A stretch of 64,000 nucleotides of DNA from Bacillus_BD sp963765265 (GCA_963765265.1 CAVXVN010000005.1:1-64000); one strand, 5' to 3'. Shown: positions 1-9,996, counted from the stretch's first letter. Notes: a model not told the origin generated them from the letters alone. A program made the numbers and translations.

Positions 1-1632
1 ACGATACAGACCTCATTCAAGTTGGACTCTTTGGCACGAATCAAGCTCAAAATTCATTCAACAATGCTCAACAAGGATCAACAGTGTTTGGCGTAGCCAA
101 CGATGTTGAGAATGATGCTGACAGTACGGTTGACCTGGCTCAATTGGGACTCTTCGGTGCTGACCAGTCACAAAGCTCACTTACTAGTTCTCTTCAAGTT
201 GCTGCAGTAGAAGGTGCCGAGAACGATGTTGAAAATGATATTGACAACAATGTAGACAAAACTCAGGTTGGTGCTTTTGGATCCGTACAAACGCAGGACT
301 CCCTAAGCTTGATTGCGCAAGGTGCTGCCGCTGCAGGGGAGAATAATGATGTTGAGAATGATGCTGAGATCGATTTAGATCAAACGCAATTTGGTTTCTT
401 TGGTGCTGTTCAAAATCAATTTGCTCTAAATGATACTTATCAAAATGGTCTTGCTATCGGAAAAGGGAATGAAGCTGAGAATGAAGTAGAGAATGATACA
501 GACCAAACTGCTGTTGGATTTGGTTCTACAGAACAAACTCAAGTGGATGTAAATGCTTCTTACCAAGATGCACTTGCTGTTGGTGAAGATGCTGAAGCAG
601 AAAATGAAGTAGAGAATAATACAACTCAAGTTGCTGTTGGATCAGATGATGCTGAGCAAACTCAAGTGGATGTGGATGCAACGAGCCAAGGAGCGTTGCA
701 ATTGGTGAAGATGCTGAAGCAGAAAATGAAGTAGAGAATAATACAGACTCAAGTTGCCGTTGGATCAGATGATGCTGAGCAAACTCAAGTGGATGTGGAT
801 GCTACAAACCAAGAAGCCGTTGCCATTGGAGAAGATGCTGAAGCAGAAAATGAAGTAGAGAATAATACAGATCAAGTTGCCGTTGGAGCAGATGATGCCG
901 AGCAAACTCAAGTGGATCTTGACCTTACAAACCAAGAAGCCGTTGCCATTGGTGAAGATGCTGAAGCAGAAAATGAAGTAGAAAATAATACAACTCAAGT
1001 TGCCGTTGGATCAGATGATGCTGAGCAAACTCAAGTGGATGTGGATGCTACAAGCCAAGAAGCCGTTGCCATTGGAGAAGATGCTGAAGCAGAAAATGAA
1101 GTAGAGAATAATACAGACTCAAGTTGCTGTTGGATCAGATGATGCTGAGCAAACTCAAGTGGATGTGGATGCAACGAACCAAGAAGCGCTTGCCATTGGA
1201 GAAGATGCTGAAGCAGAAAATGAAGTAGAGAATAATACAACTCAAGTTGCTGTTGGATCAGATGATGCTGAGCAAACTCAAGTGGATGTGGATGCAACAA
1301 GCCAAGAAGCTGTTGCAATTGGTGAAGATGCTGAAGCAGAAATGGAAGTAGAGAATACTACTACTCAAGTTCAAGCAGGAGAAGGTTCTGTTGACCAAAC
1401 TCAAAGTTCTTCAAATGTAGCAAATCAAAATGCGGTTGCTATTGGTGAAGATAATGAGGCTGAAAATGTAGTCGAGGCCACTACTAATCAAGTTCAAAGT
1501 GGTTCTGGTAATGCTACTCAAAGCCAAACTGCTTCTACTTCTGCATCACAGTCGTCAGTTGCCATTGGAGAAAATATTCAACAAGGTTCATCTTCTAGCT
1601 TTACGGTTACTCAAGGACAATCAGCTAACTAA
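1..1632 (+). CDS. Gln/Asn-rich tandem-repeat surface protein (5'-truncated, frameshifted)
   Basis: I do not recognise a named family. The reading frame is already open at base 3, so the N-terminus lies before the window. The product is a low-complexity acidic protein built from units of about 41 residues with the recurring motifs DQVAVG, EQTQVDVDAT, NQEAVAIG and AENEVENNT. Each motif looks like a short beta-strand, and the regularly spaced Gln and Asn suggest a beta-solenoid or curli-like amyloid fold (inference). Three single-base indels break the frame: one base missing near 693 and one extra near 745 and near 1115. The chain otherwise continues to a stop at 1630-1632 after TQGQSAN. A terminator follows. 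Two further Q-rich secreted proteins lie downstream, so the three may form a surface or biofilm matrix set. Confidence 0.75.
585..1352 (+). repeat. 123-bp tandem repeats within the Q-rich protein gene
   Basis: The marker GAAGATGCTGAAGCAG begins at 585, 707, 831, 954, 1077, 1201 and 1324. The spacing is 122, 124, 123, 123, 124 and 123 bp, so the true unit is 123 bp (41 codons). The three deviations are the indels that break the frame. Copies are highly similar but not identical, with variation mostly at NNTDQ versus NNTTQ and GADDA versus GSDDA. Upstream, more diverged units continue to the start of the window. Confidence 0.9.
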
Positions 1633-1652
1633 TAACGCATAATACTTTCTTC

Positions 1653-1690
1653 GGCTCCATCTAGTATTAACTTGCTGGATGGGGCTTTTT
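1653..1690 (+). terminator. Rho-independent terminator of the repeat-protein gene
   Basis: A stem GGCTCCATC pairs with GATGGGGC (one G-U pair) around a loop containing TAGTATTAACTTGCTG, followed directly by TTTTT. It lies 20 bases after the stop codon. Confidence 0.8.
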
Positions 1691-1955
1691 AATTTCATTC
1701 AGCAGAAGTCTCCTACTTCTATAAGTGGTGAGATTAATGCTAGGTTTTATCAATTCAGTGGGGGTTTAAACCCAGACTGAATGAAGTTAAAGCCTCCGGC
1801 GGAGACATTCGATTTTAAAAGGAAGTTTATCGAGCGAGCTAAGGTATTATCTGGGCGCAAATGCTCCGAGTGCATTTGATGAAAATGGTACACTTAATAC
1901 ATACAAGTATTAGGCATCATCAATCAAGTTAATAAACAATAATGAATACACTATT
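1691..1955. other. Intergenic region with hairpins, possible mobile-element relic
   Basis: There is no convincing gene. The stretch holds a small hairpin (AGAAGT / ACTTCT, near 1705-1721), a strong one at 1753-1782 (ATTCAGT / ACTGAAT enclosing the palindrome GGGTTTAAACCC), and a GC-rich palindrome CCTCCGGCGGAG near 1793. This GC-rich hairpin cluster is unlike the surrounding AT-rich DNA and resembles the end of an IS200/IS605-type or REP-like element, but no transposase or TnpB remnant is present. The remainder up to the ribosome binding site at 1956 probably holds the promoter of the next gene. Confidence 0.3.
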
Positions 1956-1970
1956 TGGAGGTAACAGAGC

Positions 1971-2517
1971 ATGATCAAGAAAACAGTCGGTTCAATTATT
2001 GCAGCTTCAGCTATATGTGCTATTCTTAGCAGCGGTGTTAGTGCAGCAGGTACAACACAAAATCAAACGGACGATGTAACCGTTGACCAAACACAAAGTG
2101 CAAGTGGCAGTTGGACTTACCTTCAACAAAAGCAAAAAAGCAATGGAACTAGAATAGGCAGCCAAATTGGTAGCGACTAATAGCGCTGGACAAGGACAGT
2201 CTGTGTTCGTCACTGGATCCCAGCATCAATTCGTCAATGCTGAAGGCCCTTCAACAGTGACACAATCAGACTCTCGAGATATTGCAGTAGCGGACAAACA
2301 ATCTGTCGGCCCAACTGAACAAGAACAAACTACTGAGCTAAGTGGATCTAGTAACCAATCAACATCTACTGAAGAGTCTGCTTATATCTTGCAAGCACAA
2401 CGTAATACAAATGCAGTGGGCCATTTCCAAGCGGAGATCAAGAACGGACCATCCATTCAACACCAATTCTCACAAAACCATTCCTATCAATTTTCAACAG
2501 CTATTTCAAAGCAATAA
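1971..2517 (+). CDS. Small secreted Gln-rich protein (frameshifted)
   Basis: GGAGGT at 1956-1961 sits correctly before ATG 1971. The first 25 or so residues form a signal peptide (MIKKTVGSIIAASAICA... ending near VSAAG). The mature protein is rich in Gln, Ser and Thr with DQTQSASGS and TEQEQTTE motifs like those of the preceding gene. The frame runs to a stop at 2178-2180, but coding continues in the next frame from about 2160 (VATNSAGQGQSVFVTGSQH) to the stop at 2515-2517, so a single-base indel near 2155-2170 splits about 180 residues. No known domain was recognised. It is probably a surface or matrix protein related in style to its two neighbours. Confidence 0.65.
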
Positions 2518-2535
2518 TATTGCTAGACATAATAT

Positions 2536-2573
2536 CAAATACAGACACCGTCCATGGATGGTGTCTGTATTTG
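2536..2573 (+). terminator. Hairpin terminator
   Basis: A perfect 13-bp inverted repeat, AAATACAGACACC / GGTGTCTGTATTT, follows the stop codon by about 20 bases. The T-run is short (TTTGG), so termination strength is uncertain. Confidence 0.65.
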
Positions 2574-2881
2574 GTTAATCGTATGATCGATATACATAGA
2601 AAAAGTAGTTGAAAAATGAATAGATTGGCTAAGGGGATTATCCAAAATAATAACTTAATATTTTCTTTCAAAAATAGATAAAAGTTTAAAAGCTTCTATT
2701 ATATACGTTATGCAAAACACTGTTCTTGAATTTTGAATCAGCAAAGCTTCATAATTAGACAAAACCAAATGGCGGAATACTAGTTTAGCCTTGTATAAAA
2801 GCAGATCATTTAATATAATATTCTTTCGAGAAGAACATTTCGTTCTTTTTAAATAATTAACGTAAATGTATACACAGAAGG
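2574..2881. other. Non-coding stretch upstream of the third Q-rich gene
   Basis: About 300 bases of very AT-rich DNA without a credible reading frame. A short hairpin (AAGAAC / GTTCTT followed by TTTTT) sits near 2832-2851. It presumably contains the promoter for the gene starting at 2897, but I could not assign one with confidence. Confidence 0.4.
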
Positions 2882-2896
2882 AAGGTGGAGGCAGCG

Positions 2897-4336
2897 TTGA
2901 AAAAAGTATGGATCACTCTCTTGACGATTCAGTTTTTAGTTTTTGGTAGTTCATCTGCATGGGCTCAATCACCGGTAGCGCTAGAAGACATTTCAACTGA
3001 GAGTTCCGAAGAAACACAGGTTATCGACATTGTTGTAGACCAAGATCAAAAGGTGAATACAGGTGGTACAGCAGATGAAATTGAACAAGAACAGAAACAA
3101 GAGTTAAATGTTGAACAGTCACAGGATCAATCAACTTCTCATGAAGATAATTCTAGTGAAGAAGAATCTAATGAGGAAGCTGAAACAGGAATTGATGAAG
3201 CCAACGAAGAACAAGTAGATTCACAATTAAAAGATGAAACGGTCTCTGAACCTGAAGAAAACAATGAAACAAATCAAGCAGATGTGAAAGAATCTGATAA
3301 AAAATCAGAAGATTCAAAAATAGAAAGCGAAACAACACCTAATTTAAATGATTCATATACCCAAGAGCAAAAAGTAGAAGTAATAGCAGAACAAACACAA
3401 AAAGTGCAGCAGCAGACAAAGTTGATGCCGATCAAGAACAAGATGTCACTTTAGAATATAGTCAATCTCTGAAAGTGACGCAGACAGAAGGTCAAAGTCA
3501 ACATTCTAAGATTATTACGGAACAAGATCAGTCGATTACGACAGATGATGAAACGGATTTTGTGGAACAGACTTTAGGAACAACCATTGACGCAAAACAA
3601 GTAGGGGAAATCAACTTAGAGGAAAAAAGTAATATAGCTATACAAGAAACAGAAGTGACAACCACTCAACAACATAAGTCTGAGACCTCTGGAAATGCTA
3701 CGATTCAACAAGGGCAAAGCATTGCAGCAACCGCAACGAATGAAGATACCAGCAGTGAGAATTTAAGTATTCTAGCAGTAGCTTCTAATGGAGTAGAAAT
3801 CATCAAGGGTGTAACAGAAACAATTGTAAATGTTGTCCGAATCTATTTTCGTTAACGAACATAAAGTTGAAGAAATTAATCAAGAATTTATAGTTGGAAA
3901 AGATGCTATTAATCAATTTCAAGAATACAGTCAAGCTTTTACATGGGGAACGCTCTATGTTTTAAATAATGTACTTGTGGAAAAAACAGAGGACCTTAGG
4001 ATGTCTATTCAGTATTGGATAGCCTCATAAGACTAGAATTCTTCCTTCCAAAGAAAGTAACGGAAGATGATGATCATAGCTATGATTCTGATGGAGATGG
4101 TCTATCGAATAATGGAGGAGATTTCGTTAGGTACGGATCCTTACAATGTTGATAGTGATGAAGATGGGCTAACGGACTATTTTGAGGTGCGCATATCCTT
4201 AACCAATCCTTTAAACCCTGATACAGATAGAGACGGAATCACAGATTACCATGAAGACTTTGATCAAGATGGATTTAACAATGGTCAAGAACAAGCACAA
4301 GGAACAAATCCTTATAAGAAAATTCGTTTATACTAA
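2897..4336 (+). pseudogene. Secreted Gln-rich protein with C-terminal thrombospondin type-3 Ca-binding repeats (multiply frameshifted)
   Basis: The likely start is TTG 2897, preceded by AAGGTGGAGG; a GTG at 2885 is also open but lies inside that RBS. A signal peptide (MKKVWITLLTIQFLVFG... AWAQ) is followed by a highly acidic Glu/Gln/Ser-rich segment and QxQ motifs (VDQDQK, EIEQEQKQ, VEQSQDQS, EQTQKVQQQ). The frame breaks near 3440, 3835, about 4030 and about 4110. The last part carries Ca-binding type-3 repeats: DSDGDGLSN, DSDEDGLTD, DTDRDGITD, DFDQDGFNNG. The pieces add up to about 480 residues. It could be a true pseudogene, but the even spread of single-base breaks seen across the window makes sequencing error equally possible. 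Confidence 0.6.
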
Positions 4337-4371
4337 GTTCTAGTGTTGTAAAAGCTCTGTGGAAATTTGAA

Positions 4372-4782
4372 CTGCCCCCTGTCAAGTAGACAGTGGAAAT
4401 AATAAAAATGAATTAAGCGGTCTTAGCTCTATACTCAATAGGGCTGAGGCCGTTTAGTCGTTTTTGTAGGCAATCGTTATTATAAAAACGGATATATTCA
4501 TCAATGGCTTGGTCGAGAATCTCAAACACAAGCTGATTATTATTTGAATGCCCCAAAGCATAGCTGACAATGGATCCATCATATAGATCACGAATCGCAC
4601 TTTATTCGAACTAGCCACTTTATAGGTTGAAGCAATTTCATTTATTGAATGGTTGCCTTCTTCATATACTTTCAATATTTCAAATCTGTACTCAGCAGAA
4701 AAAGCTCTTTTGGACATAAAAAATACTCCCTTCTAAGGTAGACAGATTTTTATTTTTAATCTGTCTACCTTGAGGGAGAGCA
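4372..4782 (-). mobile_element. IS3-family deletion derivative (ends plus fused orfA/orfB termini)
   Basis: Read on the minus strand, an IS3-type OrfA N-terminus (MSKRAFSAEYRFEILKVYEE, helix-turn-helix region) runs into the C-terminal end of an OrfB integrase (YIRFYNNDCLQKRLNGLSP then IEYRAKTA), with nearly all of the DDE core missing. Imperfect terminal inverted repeats are visible: TGCCCCCTGTCAAGTAGACAG at the left end and CTGTCTACCTTGAGGGAGAG at the right end. At about 410 bp it is far shorter than a complete IS3-family element, so it is an internally deleted, non-autonomous copy. Confidence 0.8.
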
Positions 4783-4834
4783 TATCAAAATCTATACAGG
4801 ACCTTTTTTATTTTTATCACTTTTTAATCTGTTC

Positions 4835-6302
4835 TTAGGGTTGTGCTTGCTCTGCTTTGTATAAGAAAATGGCAAAGTCGCCTCGTTTTGCGTTAGCATC
4901 TGGTTCCAAATGTTGTTGCTAGAAGTTCCGCTTGTGATTTTGTTGCTTACTAGGGCAGAAACGGCTTCTTTGTATTTAGGTGCTACATCATCGAATGCTA
5001 GTACTTCATTACTTGCTTTCAGATCAAATGCTTTTTGTAACCAAATAGCAAGTTCTCCACGAGTGATTAGGTCATAAGCACCGAAAAAAGTTTCGGATTT
5101 TCCACTTGTGATCCCTGCTTCTTTAAGCGCATTTACATATTTTGTTCTATTCGTTGGAACATCAGTGAATCCTGCTTCTGGAGCAGATTCAAAATCAAGG
5201 CCTAAAGCCTTAACAACGAATAATGAGCTGCGTCAAGACGAGTGATATTTTCATAAGTTCCAAATGTTGTTGGAGAAGTTCCGTTGATTCCTTTAGAAAC
5301 TAGATAATTAACGGCATCTTGATAGTTCGCTGCAACATCAGTGAAAGAAATGGCTGGAACATTCCCACTCGCTTTTGCAATATAAGCAGAGGAAATATAA
5401 CCCTTCTTTTGATCAACGGTTTCAACCGGATACCATACAAATTGGTTTTTACTGTCCACGTTTTGATCATACTCAAAATCGCCCGTAATGATCAAAGTTG
5501 TATTTTTAGCTAACGTTGTTCCACCTTGAGATGAAGGTTGTGGGCGTAAACCCACATTTTCTTCTGTTACAACTACTTGTTCTTTCACTTCGAAAAAATA
5601 AGCAGAATTATGCGTTTGATCTAATGTATACTCTGTCTTTGTAAACTCAATATTTTCGTCGCTGTCAGAGTCATACTTAAAATCTATTGGACTAAAATGA
5701 AACTGACCTAACTTCGTATCCGTTTGGAAACTATCATTTTCAATACGAGCAAAGACTTTTTCTTGATAAGCATCTATATTTTTCGTCACCTGACAGTTGT
5801 ACAAGAGGGCTATTGACAGGCTTTGTGCCGTTGTATGCCATGACCGGGAAGTACCAACTTTCAATTACCTGTCTCTCAGCACCGCTTACTTTCGGAAGAT
5901 CAGTACGGTCATACATGCTGCTAAGAATTTCAACACCCGCTTTGATATTGTAAGATATATCAGTTTTTAGTTGCTCTTGATCGTAGTTTGGTTGATTTGT
6001 AATTTGCATGATGCCGATGCCGCCATCGTCGAGAGATATTAGCTTCTCCGTTCTCATAAAATTGTTTCCAACCGGACTCTTGTGCAGCTACCGCCTTTAC
6101 TACTTCAGGAGGAATTTCATGCCTCTAATGCTGCCTTCGTTAGTAAGGCGTTGATTTCTTGGAAAGAAAGATTTTGATTCGTCTCTGCTACACTATACGA
6201 TGAGCTTTTAGAGATTGGTTCTGATTCCGCGGAAGCTTCCCCATAAAACATACCTGTTGCTAAACAGGTTAATACCCCTACCCTTAATAAAGAAAATTTC
6301 AT
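4835..6302 (-). pseudogene. SLH-anchored lytic transglycosylase-like wall enzyme (multiply frameshifted)
   Basis: Minus-strand coding starts at ATG 6302 with a signal peptide (MKFSLLRVGVLTCLATG... EASAE) and ends at TAA 4837-4835. In order: a transglycosylase/lysozyme-like domain (GGIGIMQITN, NIKAGVEILSSMYD), an SH3-like region (VTEENVGLRPQPS... KKGYISSAYIAKA), then three SLH repeats (FTDVAANYQDAVNYLVSKGI with TRLDAAH; FTDVPTNRTKYVNALKEAGI with TRGELAIWL; FDDVAPKYKEAVSAL ending DANAKRGDFAIFLYKA). Frames change near 6090, 5810, 5210 and 4905. The SLH repeats would bind pyruvylated wall polymer, whose CsaB enzyme is encoded at 12.9 kb. It is divergent from the next SLH gene. Whether it is a real pseudogene or mis-sequenced cannot be decided here. 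Confidence 0.7.
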
Positions 6303-6520
6303 TCTACCATTCTCCTATCTACTTAGTTGACAAACTATATATATATTACCATAATAGGATTTTTTTATCTAAAGCATGCTCCATCCCAGATATTAAAATA
6401 GGCAAGAAATATGGTGTTCGTAGGGATATTTGCATTATTTTTGTAGACTGTATTTATGATAGAATAATAGAGGAATTTGTTAGAAAATGTGGAAATAAAA
6501 TCTTAAATAGGAGGAGAGAG

Positions 6521-8507
6521 ATGAAGAAAAAATTAATGGGTTTGCTTTGCTTCGCATTAGTGGCAAGTAGTTTGTTTTCCTTTAACCAATCGACAGCATA
6601 TGCTAATGATGATATTACAGGAATAACGTTAGAAACGGAAATGCGTGCTTTAATCGATTTAGGTGTCTTGTATGGCGATGGAAAAGGTAAATATAGTCCT
6701 TTTCAAGAAATCAATAGGGGGCAATTTGCTGCATTTATATCCCGAGCCCTTCAATTACCTGAGGGTACTCCAAGATTTCCAGATGTTCCATTAACCGCAG
6801 CACTTGCAGGAGAAATCAATAGTGCAAGTGAAGCAGGAATCATAAATGGATATGGTGACGGAACTTTTGGAATGAATGATCCGATTACTCGCGATCAAAT
6901 GGCGTTGATGATTGATAAAGCATTAGTTTATTTAAATGTCGAAAGAAATGAAGCGTCATTATCCTTTACGGATGTGTCTGATATTGGTCAAACCTTCCAA
7001 CAGGCAGTGTCACATACTGTATATGACAAAATTGTCATTGGGTATACATACGAGGATGGAACGTCTCAATTCCTTCCTAAAAAAACGGCAACACGTGCTG
7101 AGGCAGCTGCCTTTATTTCACGAATGATCGATACGGCGACAAAGTATGTGGAAGAAGGTCCTGGTGGAGAAGAAGAGACAGGTGCATATAAGGTGGCTAC
7201 CATTGATGCAAACAAAAATCTCATTCCGGGTACAAAATCTTATGAGACCTATGACTGAGGCTAAGAATGCAGCAACCGATGTAAATCAAGTTGTAATCTT
7301 ACATGATCAAATCGTAAGTATGTCAGAGGGTTTAGTTATTTCTAGGCCAACTGTAGGTCAATATCTAACGTATATTTATGAAGATCAAAACTTTAAAAAA
7401 AATATTACGTATATTCCTGCGGGGCAAGAGATGCAATATTTAGACTCAACTGATGAGTATGTTAAGGTAAATATTGCTGGTATGACTGCATATGTAAAGC
7501 ATACTGAAGTATATCTTCTGCCTATTCAACAAGTAGAAGGTCGAAACTATTATTCTGTTAATGGAGATGGAGACTTAGTTCACTCGATCTACAATCAAGT
7601 GACAAAATCCAGTGCTGCCTATGTAATGGGAAAAGCCCCATCCTTTTTAACTGCTGGCAATCAGTATTATAGCTGGGATGGTGGAATATTCTATAATACT
7701 ACTGGTCAAGAAGTAGGCACAGCCTATCAATATTTCAACTATCTTCCTGCACGAACTGTTTCAAACTATACCGCAAAAGAGCTTGATCAATATATTGATC
7801 ATATATTAGCGGAACGTGAGTCTCTTTATACTAGTAATCCAACCTTATATGTACGCTACAAAGATGCTACAGAGCTAAGTAAAATCAAAGACTTAGGAAC
7901 ATACATTAAAGAGGCAGAGTCTAAGTATAAAATCAATGCTCTATTAATTTTAGCAATGGCGATGCATGAAAGTGATTTTGGAATGAGTCCACTTTCTCAA
8001 GAGCGAAATAACTTATTTGGTCTAAAAGCATATGATAGTAATTTAGCTGGAGCGGAAACATTTGTTGATCCTAGCGAATCAATCGATGGTCTAGCAACAA
8101 GATATTTGAATGTAAATTATATTAATCCTCTTGGTAGCTATGCGAATGGAGCTGCAATCGGAAATAAATCTCGCGGCTTTAACGTGAAATATGCTTCCGA
8201 TCCCTATTGGGGGCAGAAGATTGCGGGCCATATGTACCGGGTCGATAAATTCCTTGGTGGCAAGGATTTTGACAAGTACAGAATTGGAGAAACAAACACG
8301 ACAGATCTGAATGTTCGTCATGAACCAGAAGTAACTTCACAAACCCTGCAATTTACCTATAAAAAAGCAGGAATGCCAGTTGTGATAGTAGACTCCACTA
8401 CCAATTCAAAGAATCAAGTCTGGTACAAAATTCTATCTGATCATAACGATTACCAGAATGCCTATGTTCGTTCCGATTACGTTAATGATATGAAAATAGC
8501 AAAATAA
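6521..8507 (+). CDS. SLH-domain endo-beta-N-acetylglucosaminidase with SH3 domains (one frameshift)
   Basis: AGGAGGAGAGAG precedes ATG 6521. A signal peptide (MKKKLMGLLCFALVASSLFS) is followed by three SLH repeats (residues about 28-215), with motifs INRGQFAAFISRAL, ITRDQMALMIDKAL and ATRAEAAAFISRMI. After a Gly/Glu-rich linker the frame shifts near 7250 and continues through a domain with SH3-like segments and a glucosaminidase core (INALLILAMAMHESDFG with a likely catalytic Glu, then NNLFGLKAYDSN). A C-terminal SH3 segment (LNVRHEPEVTSQTLQF) follows. It hydrolyses peptidoglycan glycan strands at the cell surface while tethered through SLH to wall polymer. Its first 220 residues closely match the next gene, which indicates tandem duplication. 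Confidence 0.85.
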
Positions 8508-8520
8508 GAAAATAACTAAA

Positions 8521-8572
8521 AAAGGGACAGTCCCTCGGTGTTTTAAAGCGCTGAAGGACTGTCCCTTTTTTA
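8521..8572 (+). terminator. Terminator of the GGGACAGTCC hairpin type
   Basis: AAAGGGACAGTCC pairs with GGACTGTCCCTTT around a loop containing TTTTAAAGCGC, followed by TTTTTT. The same hairpin sequence recurs at 18190-18241 and, in variant form, at 9925-9968. Confidence 0.9.
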
Positions 8573-8679
8573 CATAAACTTAATCTTTCATACCAAAAAA
8601 GATCTAAACTAAGTATTTATATATGATAGAATAGTAGGATGATTTGTTATATTTTAGAAGTAGTACGAGGAGGAAAGAA

Positions 8680-9897
8680 ATGAGAAAAAAAATAATGGGG
8701 TTGCTTTGCTTCTTATTAGTGGCTAGCGGTTGGTTTTCTTTTAACCATTCGAAAGTTTATGCTTCTGATGATATTACAGGGATCACGTTAGAAAAAGACA
8801 TGCGTGCCATGATTGATTTAGGTGTTATGGTAGGCGATGGCAAAGGGAAATATCGACCTAATGAAGAAATTAGTAGAGGTGAATTTGCTGCACTACTATC
8901 CCGGGTACTCGAATTACCTGAAGGAACTTCGCAGTTTTCAGATGTGCCTCCAACCTCAGCGCTTGCTAGAGACATCTACAGGGCAAGTAAAGCAGGCATT
9001 GTAAATGGATATGGAAACGGGAAATTTGGTATGAACGATCCAGTTACCCGGGCTCAGATGGCCATGATGATTGATAATGCATTAGTGTACTTAAATGTAG
9101 ATAGACATAAAGAGTCACTAAACTTCATAGATGTATCTGGGCTTAGTGAAAAATTCCAACAGGCAATTGCACATATCTTATATGATGAAATTACTATAGG
9201 ATACACAAATAAGGCTGGAAAGTCTGAATTTCGTCCTGGGAAAACCGCTACACGTGCTGAGGCAGCAGCCTTTATTTCACGAATGATTCATACTTCTGAG
9301 GAGTTTCGGGCACGGGAGATAGATGAAAAGGAAGAGCCTATACCACCTATAGTAGAACCACCAAAACCTGAGCCAAAACCTGTACCTCCAGTTGTAGATC
9401 ACACAAGTCATGTGAATATTATGGGAGCCTCTAATATTTCTGCAAATAAAATGGCGGCATTTGTAAAAGTAAAAAATCCCAATGCACAAGACATCGATGA
9501 GATTGCTGAAGCCTTTATTGAAATCGGCAATAAATATGGCGTACGTGGAGATATAGCTTTTTCTCAATCCATCGTGGAAACGGGCTGGTTCAAGTTTGAT
9601 GGTGGAACAGCTGTCACACCAGATCAACATAACTACGGCGGTCTCGGAGTAACTAGCAAGGGAACAAAGGGAAATGAGTTTGCCACAGTAGAAGAGGGCG
9701 TTACTGCACAAATTCAACATTTATTCGCCTATGCTTCTAAAAAGGAACTTCCAGCAGGCGAAATCATCGTTGATCAGCGTTTTGATAAGGTATCTCCTCG
9801 CGGAAAAGCACCTCATTGGGAAGACCTTAGTATGAGATGGGCCATGAATGAAAACTATGGAAATCACATTCTCTCTTTATATAATCAAATGAAATAA
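8680..9897 (+). CDS. SLH-domain glucosaminidase (peptidoglycan hydrolase)
   Basis: The start is ATG 8680, after GAGGAGGAAAGAA; this chooses it over the open upstream TTG at 8644. The protein is intact at 405 residues. It has a signal peptide (residues 1-28), three SLH repeats (about 30-215; ISRGEFAALLSRVL, VTRAQMAMMIDNAL, ATRAEAAAFISRMI), a Pro-rich wall-spanning linker (PPKPEPKPVPPVV) and a C-terminal glucosaminidase domain (about 255-405; GDIAFSQSIVETGWFKF with the probable catalytic Glu, and HNYGGLGV). It is a paralogue of the gene ending at 8507: the SLH parts match closely while the catalytic parts differ. The terminators before and after suggest a monocistronic unit. Confidence 0.92.
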   Translation: MRKKIMGLLCFLLVASGWFSFNHSKVYASDDITGITLEKDMRAMIDLGVMVGDGKGKYRPNEEISRGEFAALLSRVLELPEGTSQFSDVPPTSALARDIYRASKAGIVNGYGNGKFGMNDPVTRAQMAMMIDNALVYLNVDRHKESLNFIDVSGLSEKFQQAIAHILYDEITIGYTNKAGKSEFRPGKTATRAEAAAFISRMIHTSEEFRAREIDEKEEPIPPIVEPPKPEPKPVPPVVDHTSHVNIMGASNISANKMAAFVKVKNPNAQDIDEIAEAFIEIGNKYGVRGDIAFSQSIVETGWFKFDGGTAVTPDQHNYGGLGVTSKGTKGNEFATVEEGVTAQIQHLFAYASKKELPAGEIIVDQRFDKVSPRGKAPHWEDLSMRWAMNENYGNHILSLYNQMK

Positions 9898-9924
9898 TGA
9901 TTCGTGTGTAACAAGATAATCATT

Positions 9925-9968
9925 AAAAAAAGCGACAGATTCCCTCTCGGGAGGGACTGTCGCTTTTT
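9925..9968. terminator. Bidirectional terminator between convergent genes
   Basis: AAAAAAGCGACAG pairs with CTGTCGCTTTTT, with an inner CCCTCTCGGGAGGG hairpin. T-runs exist on both strands, which suits the convergent SLH gene and the flippase gene. Confidence 0.88.
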
Positions 9969-9996
9969 GAATATATAGAGTCGATAAGGATATCAA

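Noticed and set aside
765..1318. Minus-strand frames opposite the 123-bp repeats
   Set aside because: Mirror images of the repeat-coding strand; no start signals.
585..1352. CRISPR array
   Set aside because: The 123-bp repeats are contiguous, coding, and have no spacers; likewise for the 42-bp repeats at 43.4 kb.
2342..2578. 78-codon plus-strand frame overlapping the end of the Q-rich gene
   Set aside because: Different frame over Gln-rich coding sequence and running into the terminator; a shadow.
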